From contig NC_086352.1 in the NCBI RefSeq assembly GCF_036324505.1, forward strand, positions 30,088,312-30,152,311: a stretch of DNA of 64,000 nucleotides. Direction: 5' to 3'. Numbering within the stretch: the stretch's first letter is position 1; each line of letters opens with the position of its first letter. The notes beneath the pieces are model-generated. The model was not told the DNA's origin. It saw only the letters and a program-made list of their open reading frames with translations, and did not search any database. Below are positions 63,741 to 64,000 of the stretch, piece after piece. Made by a program: the position numbers and the translations under genes. Source of the stretch: Eleginops maclovinus (taxonomy: Eukaryota; Chordata; Actinopteri; Perciformes; Eleginopidae).

Positions 63741-63864
63741 GCAGTAGGCTGTGACCAGATTCTGGGCTCAAAGGCCTCTCTGGACGCCTGTGGGGCCTGT
63801 AAGGGAGACAACTCCACTTGCAAGTTCTTCAAGGGCCAATACACCCTTCAACACAGGGCCAACG
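27462..63864 (+). CDS. ADAMTS18-type secreted metalloprotease, exons 1-15, 3' truncated
   Basis: A secreted zinc endopeptidase of the extracellular matrix, encoded by fifteen exons that splice in phase apart from exon 10. Order: hydrophobic leader (1-22), prodomain with basic cleavage sites RSKR (88-91 and 288-291) and a cysteine-switch motif FCGRRK (Cys256), catalytic domain from about 296 with HESGHNFGMIHD (His445, His449, His455; Glu446) and Met-turn NIMSP, disintegrin-like domain, first thrombospondin repeat ([17 protein letters not shown]) and cysteine-rich domain. [20 protein letters not shown] and [10 protein letters not shown] favour ADAMTS18 over ADAMTS16. The spacer, further thrombospondin repeats and PLAC domain lie beyond the window. 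Exon 10 lacks one base: read literally the protein leaves frame after residue 519 and stops at 63745-63747, keeping the catalytic domain but losing everything after it. The start ATG has an ideal ACC ATG G context. Confidence 0.95.
27564..27834 (+). other. Intron 1, GC-AG type
   Basis: 271 bases with donor GCATGT and acceptor 'ttttcttgcag'. The acceptor is strong. Nothing else is recognised inside. Confidence 0.7.
27835..27916 (+). CDS. adamts18 exon 2
   Basis: Encodes [16 protein letters not shown] then [11 protein letters not shown], ending on the first base of the Asp codon; donor G|GTGAGT is ideal. The serine-rich part matches the segment before DYVFVTPVE in ADAMTS18. Confidence 0.9.
28919..29235 (+). 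CDS. adamts18 exon 3 (prodomain)
   Basis: Starts [17 protein letters not shown] and continues through a basic site HRSKR|S and [15 protein letters not shown], with one N-glycosylation site (NLS). Acceptor 'ttttcctcag', donor CTG|GTAAGT. 317 bases, phase 1 in and phase 0 out. This is the start of the reprolysin-type propeptide domain. Confidence 0.96.
30109..30140 (+). other. G-quadruplex candidate
   Basis: GGGAGGGTGGGAGGATGGG gives four runs of three G with loops of 1, 1 and 5 bases, and a further GGG follows. It lies on the transcribed-sense strand of intron 3, about 870 bases after exon 3. Confidence 0.6.
40165..40429. repeat. (GGAT)n tetranucleotide array
   Basis: About 265 bases of GGAT repeats with one interruption at 40214-40226 ('acataaggataga') and degenerate ends. 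Frames through it read as MDGW or HPSI repeats and are artefacts. GATG-type tails occur at the 3' ends of some fish LINEs, so it could have grown from such a tail; no element body is visible next to it. Confidence 0.95.
42316..42598 (+). CDS. adamts18 exon 4 (prodomain, cysteine switch)
   Basis: Begins [20 protein letters not shown] and contains [17 protein letters not shown], both typical of the ADAMTS16/18 prodomain. It then has a His/Gln-rich run (residues 235-247) and ends HFCGRRKQ with the inhibitory cysteine. One N-glycosylation site (NTS). Donor T|GTATGT; the last T completes a Tyr codon in exon 5. Confidence 0.95.
43439..43653 (+). CDS. adamts18 exon 5 (prodomain end, catalytic start)
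   Basis: Encodes [11 protein letters not shown], then GRSKR|SPF, the likely furin cleavage (after Arg291), then [19 protein letters not shown], the start of the reprolysin catalytic domain. N-glycosylation site at DNVTT. Acceptor 'ctgccctcctag', donor ATG|GTGAGG. Confidence 0.96.
44372..44455 (+). CDS. adamts18 exon 6 (catalytic)
   Basis: 28 codons, [20 protein letters not shown] then LLLLEQDP, phase 0 at both ends. Acceptor 'ctctttttgcag', donor CCG|GTGAGT. Confidence 0.97.
44562..44721 (+). CDS. adamts18 exon 7 (catalytic)
   Basis: Encodes [19 protein letters not shown] and ends [14 protein letters not shown]. It follows a very short intron (106 bases) with an unbroken T-rich acceptor. 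Donor G|GTAAGT. Confidence 0.97.
45333..46069. mobile_element. Harbinger/PIF-type element, internally deleted
   Basis: A 731-base element (45336-46066). The left end reads GGGCCGTTTCATAGTC and the reverse complement of the right end GGGCCCTTTCATAGTC; both continue with ACGCAAGCTACGC, giving an inverted repeat near 30 bases with two mismatches. It is flanked by TAA on both sides, the 3-bp TWA duplication typical of Harbinger. Inside, an ATG at 45524 starts [16 protein letters not shown], like the start of a Harbinger transposase, and an ATG on the other strand near 45865 starts MADNEERL. The catalytic region is absent, so it cannot move itself. A short AGTAC repeat lies at 45901-45924. Confidence 0.85.
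46908..47690. repeat. Three-unit degenerate tandem repeat
   Basis: Each unit carries the same ordered words: 'gttagc' (46929, 47125, 47440), 'acagtaaa/atggtaaa..catgg' (about 46955, 47162, 47463) and 'aatctaccaaaac' or its variant (47019, 47229, 47522). Units B and C also share an end containing 'caatgct.act.cattt'. Spacing is about 200 then 300 bases, so unit A has lost about 100. No coding content. Confidence 0.65.
48184..48289 (+). CDS. adamts18 exon 8 (catalytic, zinc site 5' half)
   Basis: Encodes [19 protein letters not shown] then [16 protein letters not shown], with zinc ligands His445 and His449 and catalytic Glu446. The Asn codon is split with exon 9. Acceptor 'ttctatgcag', donor A|GTATGT. 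Confidence 0.97.
48924..49061 (+). CDS. adamts18 exon 9 (catalytic, Met-turn)
   Basis: Continues [19 protein letters not shown] with the third zinc ligand His455, then [18 protein letters not shown] including the Met-turn, ending RQYLSRFLG. Acceptor 'ttttaaaatctag'; the donor G|GTAGGC is weaker than most in the gene. Confidence 0.96.
49169..49321 (+). CDS. adamts18 exon 10, one base short (frameshift)
   Basis: One frame reads [20 protein letters not shown] then EQL to 49238; the family continuation [16 protein letters not shown] and [11 protein letters not shown] is in the next frame, beginning with CCT at 49238. The exon is 153 bases, while the phases of both neighbours require 154. A missing C in CTC-CTGGG explains it. 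The splice sites are normal ('gttttcaccag', AAG|GTGAGA). Start of the disintegrin-like domain. Confidence 0.9.
51171..51266 (+). CDS. adamts18 exon 11 (disintegrin-like)
   Basis: 32 codons, [19 protein letters not shown] then [13 protein letters not shown], with the cysteine pattern of the domain, phase 0 at both ends. The acceptor 'cttgtttgacag' is fair and the donor is ATG|GTGAGG. Confidence 0.96.
51881..52143 (+). mobile_element. LINE 3'-end relic
   Basis: Words in order: 'ccagttgaggtgattc', 'ggcatgcccagctgggagga', 'gaccggggggctgacccagg', 'ctggcctggaagcccattgg', and finally 'ataagcagttgatgatgg'. This is the end of a very common teleost LINE whose copies finish with a GATG-type tail. All frames are broken. 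It lies in intron 11 in the gene's own orientation. Confidence 0.75.
52661..52702. repeat. Alternating GC/GT run, Z-DNA candidate
   Basis: 42 bases of perfect purine-pyrimidine alternation, mostly GCGC and GTGC. It sits in intron 11, 150 bases before exon 12. Confidence 0.85.
52853..53001 (+). CDS. adamts18 exon 12 (first thrombospondin repeat)
   Basis: Encodes [18 protein letters not shown], then [17 protein letters not shown] and RERSCNSPR. The spaced Trp residues and CSRTCGGG are the thrombospondin type 1 hallmark. The acceptor has a long pyrimidine tract ('ctgtttccctccag'); donor AG|GTATAC. Confidence 0.96.
54201..54270. repeat. (CA)35 microsatellite
   Basis: A pure CA run of 70 bases in intron 12, followed after 48 bases by an (AGAC)6 run at 54319-54342. 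Confidence 0.96.
58178..58207. repeat. (TTA)10 microsatellite
   Basis: Ten TTA units in intron 12. Confidence 0.95.
61039..61211 (+). CDS. adamts18 exon 13 (thrombospondin end, cysteine-rich start)
   Basis: Encodes [19 protein letters not shown] completing the thrombospondin repeat, then [19 protein letters not shown] and WKPYTNVD of the cysteine-rich domain. Acceptor 'cttccacccag', donor G|GTAAGG. Confidence 0.96.
62399..62529 (+). CDS. adamts18 exon 14 (cysteine-rich)
   Basis: Encodes [20 protein letters not shown] and [19 protein letters not shown], ending CE. Donor GAG|GTACAT. 131 bases, in phase with its neighbours. Confidence 0.96.
63663..63738 (+). repeat. (GT)38 abutting the exon 15 acceptor
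   Basis: A pure GT run of 76 bases ends two bases before the exon: the AG at 63739-63740 is the splice acceptor. A branch-site-like 'attgatgac' lies just upstream of the run at 63654-63662, and a more ordinary pyrimidine tract with AG at 63648-63649 lies further upstream. Confidence 0.95.
63741..63864 (+). CDS. adamts18 exon 15 (cysteine-rich end)
   Basis: Encodes [19 protein letters not shown] then [15 protein letters not shown], ending RAN, with an N-glycosylation site (NST). Donor G|GTAAGC. Using the AG three bases further in would put TAG in frame, so the acceptor at 63739-63740 is required. This is the last exon inside the window; the gene continues to the right. Confidence 0.94.
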
Positions 63865-64000
63865 GTAAGCCGGTCTTTGTTGAATGTGGGCTAGCATAAA
63901 CTTGGTCCTCCTGCGAGACAAAGGGAGACTCAAGCACACTAACAAGGACATAGAAGAAATACACAGACAAATGCATCTAATCCCACTTCATAATGGAATG

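Overview
The window is vertebrate genomic DNA, most likely from a teleost fish. The evidence is a split gene with GT-AG introns, long (CA)n/(GT)n microsatellites, and degenerate retroelement and DNA-transposon copies of types common in teleosts. There is no prokaryotic layout. One gene is clear: the 5' two thirds of adamts18, a secreted zinc metalloprotease of the ADAMTS family, on the + strand from the start codon at 27462 to the end of exon 15 at 63864. It runs off the right edge. I assign ADAMTS18 rather than its paralogue ADAMTS16 from remembered family features, not from a search.

Layout. 1-20,700: intergenic, with no gene I can support. It holds (CA)n/(GT)n arrays, a LINE reverse-transcriptase tail (4960-5225), other retroelement 3' ends, and a MITE nested in an older repeat (19795-20690). 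20785-20964: a coding-looking stretch with a good splice acceptor and a stop codon, possibly the terminal exon of an unidentified upstream gene. 26950-27461: GC-richer promoter and 5' leader with an inverted CCAAT box and three upstream ATGs. 27462-63864: fifteen adamts18 exons. In order they encode signal peptide and prodomain (exons 1-5), catalytic domain with HESGHNFGMIHD zinc site and Met-turn (5-9), disintegrin-like domain (9/10-11), first thrombospondin repeat (12-13) and cysteine-rich domain (13-15). The spacer, later thrombospondin repeats and PLAC domain must lie to the right. Introns hold a Harbinger-type element with TAA target duplication (45333-46069), a three-unit degenerate tandem repeat (46908-47690), a LINE 3' relic (51881-52143) and several simple repeats.

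Most notable points. (1) Exon 10 is one base short: the reading frame shifts at 49238/49239 inside a CTC-CTGGG stretch, although every other exon is intact and in phase. This is a null allele, a young pseudogenisation or a sequence error. (2) The shifted frame then stays open for about 212 codons across five splice junctions before a TAG in exon 15. (3) Intron 1 appears to use a GC donor. (4) A 76-base pure (GT)n directly abuts the exon 15 acceptor AG in place of a pyrimidine tract. (5) A short upstream ORF overlaps the main start codon. I found no tRNA, rRNA, CRISPR, or new multi-gene system.
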